From the NCBI RefSeq assembly GCF_050436995.1, contig NC_134769.1, forward strand, positions 4,774,001-4,838,000: a stretch of 64,000 bases of DNA, in the 5' to 3' direction. Made by a program: the position numbers and the translations under genes. Source of the DNA: Anticarsia gemmatalis. Lineage: Eukaryota; Arthropoda; Insecta; Lepidoptera; Erebidae. This document shows, piece by piece, positions 10,255-25,200 of the stretch; position 1 is the first letter of the stretch; the number at the start of each line of letters is the position of its first letter. The notes below the pieces were generated by a model that was given only the letters and a program-made list of their open reading frames with translations, made no database searches and had not been told where the DNA came from.

Positions 10255-13200
10255 CTGGGAACAATACAACAGGTATTATTAACAGGGTTATAACCCAGGT
10301 AACTGGGTCGTGGAGGTCAGATAGGCAGTGGCTCCATGTAAAACACTGGTATTCAGCTGCATCCGGTGAGACTGGAAGCCGACTCCAACATAGTTTGGAA
10401 GAAAGGCTAAGCCATGATGATGACATGAAATAGTGTCTGTACTCGGGCCGTTACAAACGTGCGAACAAGGAGTCTCTCGCTCGCATTTACGCATTGTCAC
10501 ATTCCTATGATTCTTTTAATTATGACGTAATTCGCACGTTTGTATCGGCCTAAGTATAATAAAGAAATGTTGTTGACTTAAGTCTTCGAAGTAATTTTTG
10601 TAATGTTAGTAATGTTGTTATTGTAGTGTAATCGTAATTGTAATTTTGACAAACAAAAAGATGAAAATAAAACAATAGAAATATGATGTTACCTCTTCAG
10701 TGCCTCCTGGCAGTACCAGGTCGTAGTTGATGGAGCCAGGCTTGATCGCGTCGATGAGGTCGATCACTACCTTACCGTCAGCCAATACCTCATCCTGAAA
10801 CACAAAATTATACGTAACATTTTTCATATTTCATGTTTTTTAGCAGTGAATCGCCCGTTAAAAATTGATCTCCGTGCCTCGAAGAGCACGTAAAGCCGAC
10901 AGTCCTGCGCTTGACCTCTCACTAGTCGTGTCGGTTATTCGTCCCACCGGACTATGAGAGTGACTATCCTTGGACACTATACAAAACCTGTACAGTTCGC
11001 TCGTTTCAATGAAAAGGACTGCTGTAGCTGAATATCGGTCATGACATATACAATTATACATGTATGTCACATTGACTGCATTCATGGAGCAGTGGTTTAG
11101 ATCACCACGCCGTTACCATTGCCTTGGGAGGTCGTGGTAGCCAAACGAAGCAACTATTTGTGTCCGTTGTTTGTATGTTTGTAAAAGTCCCCGCGACACA
11201 AGAGCAATACTTAGTGCGGGATTTGTCTTTTTAAACACAAAAAAATGTATGGTGTATGTACCTGGAAGCTCCTGATAGAGGAAGTCTTGCCGGCAGAGCT
11301 GAGTTTGTTGTTGACCCATTGTACGATCTCCTTCTCAATGATGGGGTTGCCAGTGTTGGCCAGCCGCGTCAGTACTGACAGGGTGTACGCGCGCATTAAC
11401 TGCCAGATCAGAGCTGCAAACATACAAAGAAACAATAAATACCAATGTTACAAAAACATGTGAGTAGGGTACGTTTGTCAGAAAAAAATATTGGTCTATA
11501 ATGAATTCAACAATGAGTATTATTTTGTGGGTGGAATAAATTACTCGTCATTGACATCTATATAATATGTTTTCCAGGAGCGCTGCCCGAAGTCCGATAA
11601 AAAAAATAGTTTTTGGAAGACAGGGTTTTTGGTTAGGTAAGGCGAACTTTTTTCAAAGCAATCTTTTGTGATACGTTTTTATTAAGTGATCGTTGAAATG
11701 ACGCCATGAAAAGTTAAAATTCCTTAAAATATACATCCAGCTATATTCTTAAAGTATATGTACAGTATGCGAGTAAATTATTTACCGAGTGTGAGCGTAG
11801 CGTTCCCCTCGTTGATGTCAGCGCCGGCGATGCCGACGAGCGAGAAGCCCAGCTGCCGGCCGAGCTCCACGGCGTAGTTGCAGTTCTCCAGCCGCTCCAT
11901 GAACTTGCGCAGCTTCGAGAATTGCCTGTGTACCTGTACAAATAACACATATACCATTTAGTTATGTTGGGTCTACAAAATCCAGTGTTTGCTGATGGGA
12001 CGTTGTTTTGAATTTATTATTTTAGATTGCGTTATAAATATGTATGTATAATCATGCCTTTATGATCTAGCGAAAGATAAACAAGACAGACTATAAAAGT
12101 AAAATATTGATCCTCTTGTGCGAAGGTATTTACGGTGCATACATTTGACGAAATTCAGAATTTCGTGTCTTTATTACACTTACTTATGTAGACGAATACC
12201 GCACTTTTTATATTATTCAACCCATGGCCTAAAGCCTACAATCTAAAACATATCAGTTTCAAATACAAAATTTCACTCTTTATCTGAGCGTACATACCTT
12301 CTTCCAGTTGACAATGCCGGGCTTGATAATATCGTACAGTTGGAAGATGACCAGTCCGTCAGTGAGGTCGGAGTACAGCCAGTTCACGTGAGGAGCCACA
12401 CCCATCGAGTTCATCCAGTTGCGGTATGCTGAGAAGAATAAGGTAGATTATTAGAATGCATCCATCAGCTGATTTAATACAGTAATTCCATTGCGCTGTT
12501 TGGAACACTTGGAGTATAAAATGCGTGATCTTTATACGCACATTATCTCTGTTTTACATACGATAGATTAACTGTACACAGCTATTGTTTTATAGGCATC
12601 ACAGACATAAACTTCTTTTTAGAGACTGAAAGATGGGGTAAATCTATGCACACCGAGATCAAAACTTTATACGATTTCAACCAAAATAGCGGGTGGTACA
12701 TTGGTGGTTCTTTGGTCATTGCCTATATAAAAAAGCGAGATTTTTTGTGCGTATGTGAGCTGGTGGTATCGCTAGCAACCAATTTTGTGCAAACATGAGA
12801 CTAAGTAAGTGTAATCCATACTAATATTATAAATGCGAGAGTAACTATCTGTCTGTCTGTCTGTTACTCAATCATGCCTAAACTACTGAACCAATATGCA
12901 TGAAATTTGGTATAGAGGTATTTTGAAACCCGAGAAAGGACAAAGGCTACTTTTTACCCCGGGAAAATGACGCATTTCCATGGGGAAATTCAGGTGACGG
13001 ACGAAATCGCGGGTAAAAGCTAGTAAGGATATAAAATGGACTTACTCTTCTCCTCCCTGGTCTCATCGAGCTGATGGAACTCCTCAGTGTCTCCCTGGCG
13101 CTGTAGACCGGGGTGCTGGTTGAACAGGTTGGCCACGAAGGCCAAGTTCAGCTTGTACACGCCGCCCACCACGTCGGCAGGGGTCACGAAGGCGCGGCAA

Positions 13201-16200
13201 CGAAGCTTAGCCGCTTGTTGCAGCATGAGCTCTGCACGACGGAGTAGGTCTGTCTCCTGATAAAATAATGTTTGCATATTTCATTGATTGGCAATTCTAG
13301 CTTTACAATTACATCGTGTTGCAATAATTTTGACTGCTAAGCTAGCATGTTGGAAGAATAGTTCATGATGGGTCGTTACAATTTTGTCCTAAAATTATTG
13401 GTTAAGCCCCGTGTAACAAGAACAGAGATTTTTCTTATTTCAGTAATATTTTTTTCTGGATAACTCTACAGGAAAGGGCAACTGCATCCATAACCGTGAT
13501 TTTAATTTAAAACATGTTTTTAATATTACAAACAAACGATCTAGCTTGATAGCAAAAAAAGTCTTTGAAATCTTTAACTCTATGCGACACCATAAGCAAA
13601 TAGATCTAAAAAATAGATTTTCATGAAAAGCTAATAGTAAAAACGCGAAGTATTCATCTGTACACAACAAACGTACACATAACGCCCTACGTATACGTTT
13701 ATAATTAGCTATAGATATTTCAATAGTTGTTCATACCCGGAGCGCATCCAGCGTGACGCCGGAGTCATCAGGCGCGATCTGCTTGAGCAGGTAGGAGTAG
13801 ATCTCGGAGTCGGCCACGTCCTGCTGGAAGTTGGTGCAGCGCCGCGTCACGCCCGCGCTCTGCAGCTGGTGGTTCACCCAGCGCAGCAGGATGGCCTCCG
13901 GGGACAGCGCCAGCAGGTCCTCGATACGTTCCTGGGAATTAAATAAAGAATGTTAGTTTCACTGATGATTGTTACTATTCATGATCGACAGCTAAATATT
14001 ATATGTGTGCTGTTGTAATGGTTTTTCGTTATACATATTATTAATTATTTAATTATGGTAAGATTCATAGTTTAAATTTATTTAACCAAGATCGTAAAAA
14101 GGATCGTCTGGTATCTGCTTGTATCCTTTTTCTCTTTTGTTTGTTTACCCCACACAAGAAAACTGCAGTAAAATAATCATTTTTCAAAACAACAAACTAG
14201 ATTCACACATCTAATACTATGAAAGAATAGACAGCAGCGCAGAAATAGATTATTTTCTCTCAAAATGCACTCTTTTATATACATACATATATTACTAAAC
14301 TACACAAGCAATACACAAACCAAAGGCACCTTAATCACATATTTTCTTCTACATTACTTTAAGTAACAGTACAATTTAACTTAATTTGATACATACCTGA
14401 TCATTGAGGAGCTCAGTGAGTCCCGGGCAGTGCTCCAACGTGATCTGGTTGAACAGACCAATACGAATGATCTGCCACAGTAGACCGAGTACCAAGTGAG
14501 GCTTGCCTGAAATATTCAAGAGTTTTGTTAGAACAATCATTGTGTTTAACTATAGGGAGGTAAACTTTCGGTACTTTGTATGTAAACGATGGCTAACTAG
14601 TAAAAAAATTAGAGCTTAAGTAGCCAGCTAGTAAACGTCAGAAATTAGGATATAAACCACTAAAAAGTAAATTTATGGATACCATAAATTACGTGACATT
14701 TAATATAAATTTAAAACTTTCAATAATCCTGGTTTTCTTAAATACGTGATGTTTTATAACTCTTCCTTCCCAGTCGATATTTTTAAAGTTACTACATTGA
14801 TACATACATTCATAAATATTAATTTCCATTAAATAAACAATGGACACGCATGATTACGTTAATGTCCGATTAATAAAAGTGTTTTATCTATTACAAAAAA
14901 ATAGTAGTTTACCTTTAGCCAAGTCATGTGCGTCAATATTGACGATGTTACACCCGATAGCTTGCGAGGAGACCAACGCCAGCGTCAGGTTCTCATGCTT
15001 GGTGTACAGCGTCAAGTTCTTCTTGTTGATCGCGCGCTCGTCTATCGTGTCGGGACATGAGTGGTTTATCACTTTGCTGTAATACACAATATTGTTTGTG
15101 AAGAAAATATTTAGAAATAGTTTTTTTTTAAATTGACAAGCCTGGGATTATATTAAAAATTATCTAATCTATTAGTGTTTTGTCACTTTGGAAGGACCCT
15201 CGCAAGGAATCAGGTAAGGTTTAGGCTTTAAGACTACAATGCTGGCCAAGTACGGTTTATCCTTTCAAACTTCCCTGTGTCGCTTCAAAAACAGTTTTAA
15301 AAAGCTTTCAGGTATGCGAGGTTTTATCAGAATGTTTTCCTTCACCGTTTGAGCAAATGATAATTATTTCTAATACAATTTGAAAAGTCGTGTGTGTAGT
15401 ACAAGTTGTTTCGTAGACTAGGATTCGAAGCCACTCTTGCTTATGAAACTACGATCACTCAACTATTACTGCTATATTGTTCCATGAAAATTACAACTGG
15501 TTTATCTTACCATAAAATAAGTCCATCTTTAAGTTTGTCATAGAGTTGCTTGCCCTCGTGGTCAATGGGCAGCAAGTGCTTGAGGTCAGGATCATGCTCC
15601 AGGTTGCTGTTGATCCAGCCGGAGAACGCCATCTGTTCCTCTAGTCGCACTGAGTGAGTTGTACCTGGAAATTATAATAATAAAACAAATTAGTAATATT
15701 ATTCCGGACCGATTTTTCAAATTTTGCAGAAGTTTAGCGCCATATTTGAACAACTTTTGGCGTTGAATGTAACGTTTAATACGCTTGCTGTGTTCTATAT
15801 ATAAATAACTATTTTTTTGATGATCATTTGATAGTGCACGCTATCAAATGATCATCAAAAAAATAGTTACGTGTTGTACGAACACGTGCACGTATACGTT
15901 TACAAACACGTAAGTATGAATGACGCTATTCTATATATTATAAGTCAACTATGACACACTAGCAGCCGGAATGATGACAGGTTCAGCGTAGCGCCGACCG
16001 TTTGGCGCTAAAGGTCCGGCAGCTGTGTCGCTACACTAAAGGTGTCTGCATATAAAACTGTCTGCCCCATATAATAATGTGTGTACTAAAATAAATTAAG
16101 ACTTATTTTAGTCTATGCCGTACCAATCTTGGCCAAAGGCCTACCCGACGTACTATACCCTATCTCCGGGAGCTCAAATTTATAAGTACTGTTTAGTGAT

Positions 16201-19200
16201 GAAATTGTACGCCTTATACTAACTAACATCTTCAATTTATTTCATATTTTTTGTAGTAAATACAACCGATAAACGAGTTATAAATAATGTATTAACGACC
16301 AGTGTTTGTTAATTAAAGCGATTATTAAACGGGGCATTACAATAATATTTACAATTTCACGCGTATTGATCTCAGAAATATTGTTACATTTTATAGGCAT
16401 TATTTCAGTGACCTAAAAACTATGATTTATTGCTTACGGCCGTTCAGACGAGTGATAACAAATACATAATAATATGTTTTTATTTATTTTCCTTTCATTG
16501 TTATGAAAAACCACAAAGATTATTTAATACCAATCTTCCACAAGCTATTTACTATAGAATTTAATATTTATTTTATTTTACTAGTGGTCGTCCAGTGGTC
16601 GAAATTCTACCATGATAAATTTAAATTATAAGTTATTTAGTATGAATTATTCAAATATAATGTTCAAACATTTTGACCACACAGTATGTATGCGTGTGAC
16701 AAATAATTGTTTTTTTATGTGTTATATTAGTGTTTTTATTATTGATTTTATGTACATTATCACATTTTCATAATTCATTAAAAATATTGGCGTTTTACAC
16801 TTTTTCTACACATAAACCATAGGTGTGTCAATTCCCTACTTCTCCATCCGCGCAAATTCATAAAATGGGTCGAAAGCTTCACGTATTAAAGTATAAATTG
16901 GGACAACCGATATTATTATCTAGTGTTTGTCTAGTGTTTGCTTTTATAAGTCAAGCATAATTCGCATTTTAATCAAGTAGGAAATAAATAATAGTTATTT
17001 ATAAAGTTACTCGAGAATATAATTGAATAATAGGGTAAACCTATTACAGTAGTAGCAAAATAACTAGAGTTGCGGATTTCCTTGAAGGAAAAGTAATTTA
17101 ATGGTGAGAATATATGACCCATGGACTAACAATCATATAAAATATAATACTTAAGTTTCATTCAATTTAAAGTTTTAAATCTCTTTGAAGAGACTTGCTT
17201 CATTCATAAGTACGTGCTTCTGAACGTATACGTGCACGTGTTCGTACGCTATCAAAATCACGCTATCAAATTATCATCAAAAAATTAACAAGTTATTTAA
17301 GATATTTCGATAGGAAATGTTGTAGATGAATTGAAAGACAGGGAAGTAACTTTAAAATGTCAAATTACGTTTATTTTTGGTGTGTAATCGGTAGATAGAT
17401 AGGGCATTGAAAAAAGCAACTTGGGTTGTAGGATAAGTACACAGTAGTGGCAAAGTAAGAGGTACATACCATCGCTGGACGCTTCGCTCATGCCACCTAA
17501 GTGTTCCAGGTTCTCTTTTTTACTGACTGCCTGTTTGAATGTGCTCGCCACCTGGAAAATAATAAAATATAGATGTTAATAGATGAATTGTTTAAGTAAA
17601 TAAATGAATTTAGTTCCACATTCGATATTTATTGTAAAGCTGAGAAATTCAGAATGCTTCTGATATTTTTATCATATACTTTTTTTATAGACCACACCCG
17701 AACTAAGAATTGCTCTTATGTCTCGGGGACTTTTACAAACATACAAACTACGAACACAAAGAACAACCAGATCCCAAACAACTATTTGTCGAACTAATAT
17801 TTGTTCCGTGTGGGAATCGAACCCACGACCTCTTGCTACACTGGTAGTGGCGTGGTGAGAACCTTAACTATTTGCCATCTTGGGCGTTAAATAAAGTTTC
17901 CAGTTGCAACAAAATATACAATTCCCACAAACGATTACGGTACAATACTTTATCATTTATTCATTACATTATATACTATAGGTATATGTAAAAAACAGCC
18001 GCAGCAGGGACCAATGACCCAATGTAACAATTGCGCACCCAGTGTGATTATATCAGGCTGAATAATTTCTAATAGGGTTACCATGTCGCGATGTATTCAT
18101 GGACACCTGAGTCATAACTTGAAATTGCTTTTGAACTTTTTTGTTGCATTATTGGTATTTAATATTATATAGGAATGAATGGGATTCGTTGCTAGACGTT
18201 TTCAAAAAGGGAAGATCAATAAAACATAGCTGAACTGCATAATTTCAAATTGTTTAACACTCTGATAGACGTGAGCTGAAAAAAGATTTACTACGTTAAA
18301 CAACCTTTGCCTTATCGTGTATCTTTCTTAACATCATTTTAATAAAGTTAACGATAAATCCATTGTCACAACAACAACAAAAAAGTATTTATTTCCCTAT
18401 TTTAAAGCGGAGAGAGTACCAATACTTTTTAAAAGCCTACTAGATAACAAATATTCCACATTTTCACTTAAATTATAAAACGTGCGTCTTTAATCATTTA
18501 TATTAGATGCCCTGTTCAAAACTTCAAGACAAGAAAACTTATCCCAAAACCGTTTATAAATCATATTAACCCTAACTGCATCGGGTGTCATCTATTTGAC
18601 CCCAATCACTTGTATTTATCACTTTATTGGCACGTCACAGCTAATCTGTTCACATAAACATCTTTAATGGCTTAACAATTCTCTACTTGAGTGTCGCTTT
18701 ATTGATTTGTTTAATCGCGGGCCGAGTAACGGCTTGGCTTTAATATACTCCATTCAGTAATGACGGCCATTTAATCTGCTTTCTGTATGAAGATAACTAA
18801 GCAATTATTTATATTGAATTACGAATTGATGGTATTGCTATTCTTTTTATATCGAACTAGCGGCCTGTCCCGGTTTAAACAGTTATTTACAAAAATATAA
18901 CTTTTCATCACTTACACATAAATGTTCCTCTTTAATCACCCTATCTATTAAAAAGCCGCATTAAAATCCGTTGCATAGTTTTAAAGATACATACAAGATT
19001 GCCTGGACTGTCTTCGTGGCGCAGTGGTTTAAGTCGCCACGTGCTACCATTGCGTCGGGAGCTTGTGAGTTCGATACACAATAATTGTGTCAGGTCTGGT
19101 TGTACTTTGTATCCGTTGTTTGTATGCTTGTCAAAGTCCCCGCGACACAAAAGGAATTTTTACCGCGGGAGTTGTTTTTTTTAAACAAAAAAAATCTAAA

Positions 19201-22200
19201 GGTATGCAACTCAGGACGCCCTTGGCAACTGTACATGTGACTTATATGCAGCAATATAAATGGTCTACGAAAACGTCCTATATGTTATTATGGGCAAATT
19301 AAACGATGACGTGTACTACCATCTAACACAGTGGTTCCCAACCAGTGGTCATCGGACCACTGGTGGTCCGTGGAAGTCAAAATATGGTCCGCGAAAGATT
19401 TTAAAAATTAACAATTTCAGGATGATTCCTACACATTATTTTTAACATACTTACATAGTGGTCCCTGCTGGCAAGAATAATATAAAAGTGGTCCCGGTCT
19501 AAAAAGGTTGGGAGCCCCTGATCTAACACCTAGCACCTACATAAAACTTAATTATGTATGTAAGTTCTCTCACGGCAAGTATACTAAGAATAGAAAACTT
19601 CGTCATTTGTGTAGGTGTAGAGCTAAGGAGCCGCCGACATCATTTACATATACTGTGATGTGTTTATCAAGCGACGGTAATTTGACTTTAATTTATTGAT
19701 CAATCAACGCGTTATATAAGGAGGCCAATGTTAAATAAATAAATAGTACTGGTACAGAGTTGATATTGTATTATTTTGCCAGTTAACGTTATATTCGCCG
19801 CCTTATTATAAGATGAATCTTGTAATTCAAAAGTTCTAAAGTTATTTTTGTTCTATATTTTACCCGACTGCGCGGTTAAATGTTGCAGGATAAAGTAAAT
19901 AAGACTTTTTTTTTAATTTGACTTTGAATTTCGGTTTCTTTGAACTAATAAAATATGGGTCGGAAGTGGCCAGGTGTACCTAAAGGAACAAACATAACAA
20001 TTCTTTGTTCCGGTTACACAAAAATCTTCAAAATGAAATGTATTTCGAGTTTTGCTTTAAGTAAACGGACACTAATATAATAAACACGTTACTCTTTCAG
20101 ACCATCCGTGTTACTCTTTCACATCTAAACCGCTGAAAAGATTTTGATGAAATGAAGCAAGGATATGATTGGCTGGGCTAAATCATTAAAAAAAACGCGC
20201 GATCGCCACAGGGCAGCTATTCAAAATAAAATTAAGTAACTATAACTCCCATAGTTAATGAATACGTCCATGTATTATCCAAAATTAAAACATCAACTCA
20301 ATAACCTACTAATTAATATCCAGCTCTTATCTGATGAAGTCTACATATACTTGCAATGTCGAGCTATATCGGATATTAAGCTATAACCGGTCTACTGCCC
20401 TATGTTCACCCCACACCCCTCAAACTTGCCGGGCCGCATCGCCAGACAATTTAATTTGCCGCACTGATTTGATGACTAGAGCCTTGATTACCAAATTGTT
20501 CTATAACAATCGGTGATTTGATTAAAAGGGGAATAATGGTAACAAATTGGTGATTGAAATTACTGTAGTTTGTTTCTGTGCCTACATTCATAAGTACTAC
20601 TTGAATAATCTCAACGTAAATTATACTAGATATATTAAAATTTTGTTTCGGCACGATTGTTGGTCTGCAGTTCGTCATTTGTTTTTTAAATTTTGCTTAG
20701 TTTACTTATTTGATATTTCGTTACACAGTCGATTATCGCCAAAATTTTGTATGAAAAACTAGCTCGATTCTCTACTGCTATCGACTACCGACAACCGACC
20801 TGTCATCGAGAAATTTTGTATGAAAATCTGATCAGCGCCTCTGACGGGTGTCGTAAGAAACATTTTGGCAGTACATTCTAAATGTCAAAATTTCGATAGC
20901 TTGCCGGTTGTCGGTAGTCAATAGTGGTAGAGAATTGAGGTATAGATCAGCTCCCTTAGTGTAATTAATTTATAAAGACTATTTTCTTAAAGTATTTTTT
21001 TATGTTTTACGCTCACTAGTCGACAGCATCGACTGTAGAAAATCTCGTTATATACTGCGGTAGCGGTTATACTGGTGTGGTGGCATGTCTGACTGATCCC
21101 CTGGAGCTTGCATTAATTCCCTTATAATATTAGAATTATGAAACATTAAAGTTTCAAAGTTAGTAAGTAATAACACTAACTTGTTTTGAGTGGCGCAGTG
21201 GTAAAGATCGCCATGCCGCTACCACTGCGTGGTTCGATTCCCACACGAAACAATTGTTTGTGAGAACCACAAAAAAATGTTTCAGGACTGATGGTTGTAT
21301 CCGTTGTTTGTAAAAGTCCCCGCAACACAGTCTTAGTAGTAGTCTTGTTTTGAAAAAAAATATATGATAACTTACCTGTTGCGCCTTAAGGTTTCCACAC
21401 AGCTCCTCAAACTCGGTAAGGCTGATGGCATTCTTGCGCGCATCTCCGTTCATGCTGCCGTTGACTCCTCGTTTGTTGTTGCCATTGTCGTAGTATTCCT
21501 CGATCATGCACCGCACCTGCAAACCATAGAGCATTTTATTACAAACATATGTTATTTGTACCAGTCAGTACATTTGTCAGTTGCTACAAATGGTATTCGT
21601 GTATGCGAATGCTGATTGCGTGGACATAACAATAGTTTTATTTTCGTAGTTTCAATATTATTTTCAAATAGGACCATTGAAATGGCTAGCTTTATCGGTA
21701 TAATATGCCACTTTTTTTTGTTGGCCGGCATTTAAAAAAAAGGGCCAAAATGGATGATCTCCTTTGTCATATATTGACACTTACCGTTTGGAAAGATGAT
21801 AAAGCCTTATGAAAACAGTTAGTCAGAAACTTACGGCTCTTTTCCATTGCCGAATGATTAACAATGTGGTTACAGCAGCCCAAAGTTAGGTTACGACTTA
21901 CTAGCGAAGCGAATCTAAAAGTTTAGATTGTAGTAAGACCAGGTAAACGAACTCCATACTTCAAAATTATTTGGCCGTAGAAGTCTTACACCGCTCTAAT
22001 GATTGAGGTCATTGACCTTTAAAATGTCATCAGGTATAATAAGTGCATGTAGTAGTTTACCTTCCATTGTGGTATTTTGTAGCCGACGCTGTCAAGGGCG
22101 TCTTTGAGTTCCTTGAGGTCCAGGTAGCCGCTGCCATTTGTGTCCAACTGTAACAAACAGAAAATATACATAATATCATATTAAATATCATTATATGAAC

Positions 22201-25200
22201 AAAAATAATAACCTTTCCGAAAGAACTCAAATGAGTGTTACGTATAACACAAAAACATATTTCGCATGGTAGTTGGACCGTGATGCATAAACATAAACTT
22301 TGACAAGAACGAAAATCCTACTTAAGTTATTAAATCTCATAAACATGTATATCTCAGAATGAAAGAACTCAAAGATCATAATAAAACACGCATATCTTAG
22401 CAATAAACTAACGACATAAGTCGTCCGATCATAGACCTCTATAGACTAAAAATAGACTTCGAAATCTTTTTTTATACAAAAACCAGGTCTAAACTAAGTT
22501 TATGACCGTAAACAAAATAACTAAGGCCGTTAGCATAACGCTAGCTTTCGATTTCGTTCGTGTATTAATTAAAATTTGAATAAAGCACAATAATTCTTAT
22601 TAAACTGAGAGTGAAATTAACGCGTGATGATCACCGGTTACACTGGCGGCCGTAAAATTGTATACACTTTGTTAAAACCAATTATGATAAGCGGCATATA
22701 TTTTTTTTCTGAACAGGCTATAATCTTTCAAAAAGATATAAGAATAATTTATAGGCCTAGTTTGAGGATTTATATTAAGACAGGTTTCTGTATCAGCTTG
22801 AAATAATTCGCAAAAGCTTAAGAAAAGGAACCAATGAATAGTAAATTGCAAATGATACCAACATTATTTCACACTTATGACATATCAAAGTGTCCTATAA
22901 AGAATGGGCTGATACATCAAAACAATAACCTGTAAATTCTATACAAAGCATTGAGAAATGAATAAACCATAAATCACCAACAAGAACGTCTAATTTATTC
23001 AAAAATCAGACTCACAAAACAAACAAAACATGAAAATATGCACATACGAAATCGCAATTATTGTGTGCAAAAAATCGTAACATTTTTCAGCTTATCCCGG
23101 GTTAACGATCTTACTGTAACTGTAAGTACAATATAACAAAGAAACGTAGGTAAGTCAGTTTCAATATTTTTTGTTGTTGCACGAAGCATTCCAATTCATG
23201 GTAATGGTGGAATCACTGCTTCGTATTTATTGTCGCAAAACGCGAAATATACGACTGTAATTCCTTTGTTTACAGTATATTGTTAGCTCTTATAAAATGG
23301 TTACGGTCTGTCTGTTTTCTTCGCAAATTATGCAAAAACTTCTCGATGGATATTATTGACTTTCACTGATTGATAGCTTTACATTCTGGGTAAAAAATGC
23401 AATAAATTTAGCAACACCGGTTGAGTAGTATAGAAGATTGGTACTGTCTTCTGAGCGGTCGTGAATTACAGACGTTTATAGATAGATTGATAAATAAATA
23501 TCTATGTTAGCAGTGCAACTTGATATGAATCATTCAGATAATGATAAATGATAAAGTATTTCTTCAATAAGATATAGGTCGGGTGTTCTAAAGTAGTTTT
23601 TATCGAGCCATGTATCTCTGTATAGTACATAAAAATTTGCAAAATCCATTAAAATTATTTCATACTTATCTTATGCCGAAAATATCTCGAAAGAAAATAT
23701 TACCGTTTAAGAATTAAATAATACAATAGTAGGCTCGTGGTGTAACAACGATTATCGTACGTAACAAAAGACTGGACAATCAAACAATTGGATGTTTATT
23801 TAACATTGAAGACTGACACGGGCCATTACTCACCGGTGATATAATTGAGGAATTATTATGAATTCACGAAATACATGAAACGTAAAATATTGGTAACAAG
23901 AAACTGGATTATGGTACTAGCTTTACATAAATTATGGTGTAGGTAAACATAGACCTAACCTGATTCGGTTTAACAGATTTTTCGCAAAACCACTATTTGC
24001 TAGAACTCTATTTGTGGCCCTAAAGTTTAATAGTTAGCTCAATAGCTATTTAGTATGATATTTCAAGGAAATGACTATCTTAAAAGACTATCTCTGAAGT
24101 CCAAGAGCAAAAATGGACTGCTTGTGGAGAGAATTTTACAGGAAAAATTGCTATCAAACACTCGTTTCTTAGAAGAGTAATAAGAAAAGAATGTTAAATA
24201 GAGTTTAATATTACTCATTCTAGATTTCTATGACTTACATCCGCATTACTCATACTCCCATACTGTCGCCATGAGGTCTTCGGAAGCGCTAATTGGTATC
24301 GATTAAAATTGTAAAGTGTGGGCCAGTCGTAACCTAGTTCTGGCAATCGATTTTAGCATGTCATGGCAAAGAAATAGGCCCTTTAAATTGTTTAAATTTG
24401 ACGAATATTAGAAAGTCTTTTCAGTAGTTATTGAAGACTTTAATAATGACCAGCTTTTGCCTGCTCCTTCGTCCGCGTGGTATGTGACTGAAGTCAGAAT
24501 TTTCATACAAACTTTCATCCCCTATTTTATGTCCCTGGAGGGAGATCAAAATTCTAGCAGATGTTTACGACATAACATCTAGCTGCATGCCAAATTTCGG
24601 CCCGAGACATTCAGTGGCTTCAGCTGTGCGTTGATAGATCACTGTGTCAGTCAGTCAGTCACCTTTAAGTTATGTATATTTAGATGATTTTTGATCAAGG
24701 AGAGTTTTGGATTCTTTAATAAGCCTACAACACGTTTTGCAAATCAGGCATTGTTTTTTAATCTTAATTTTGTCAAAACTGTTCACCTTCATTTTAATCT
24801 AATATATAAAGTTTTGCAAATGATGTATTCTCTAGGATTTCATAAATTAGAAACGGTTCGTGCCCACCCGTCACGCACACGCGTTTGGCGTGCAGTGGCC
24901 TTCAAAGGCCATTACCAGGGACAAGCACTTCAAAGCCACTGGTCCAGACTACCAGACATACTCTGATATGATCTTCAAATCCCTAATGCACTTCTCACGA
25001 AAGGATTCAAGCTAAGCCCGATTGCAACAGGATTGCTACCATTGTGTAACCTACAGTGATATATTCATACTAATATTACATGTGAATGTAACTCTGTTTG
25101 TCTGTCTGTTACTCAATCACGCCTAAACTACTGAACCAATTTGCATGAAATTTGGTATGGAGAAAGGACATAGGCTACGCATTCCCATGGGAAAATTCAG

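Noticed and set aside
10087..10293. 68-codon plus-strand frame
   Set aside because: It is the antisense shadow of plastin exon 14.
14840..15082. 80-codon plus-strand frame
   Set aside because: It is the antisense shadow of plastin exon 6.
17696..21360. tRNA genes suggested by A- and B-box sequences
   Set aside because: The box motifs belong to a repeated SINE family with shared downstream sequence and A-rich tails; no full cloverleaf was seen.
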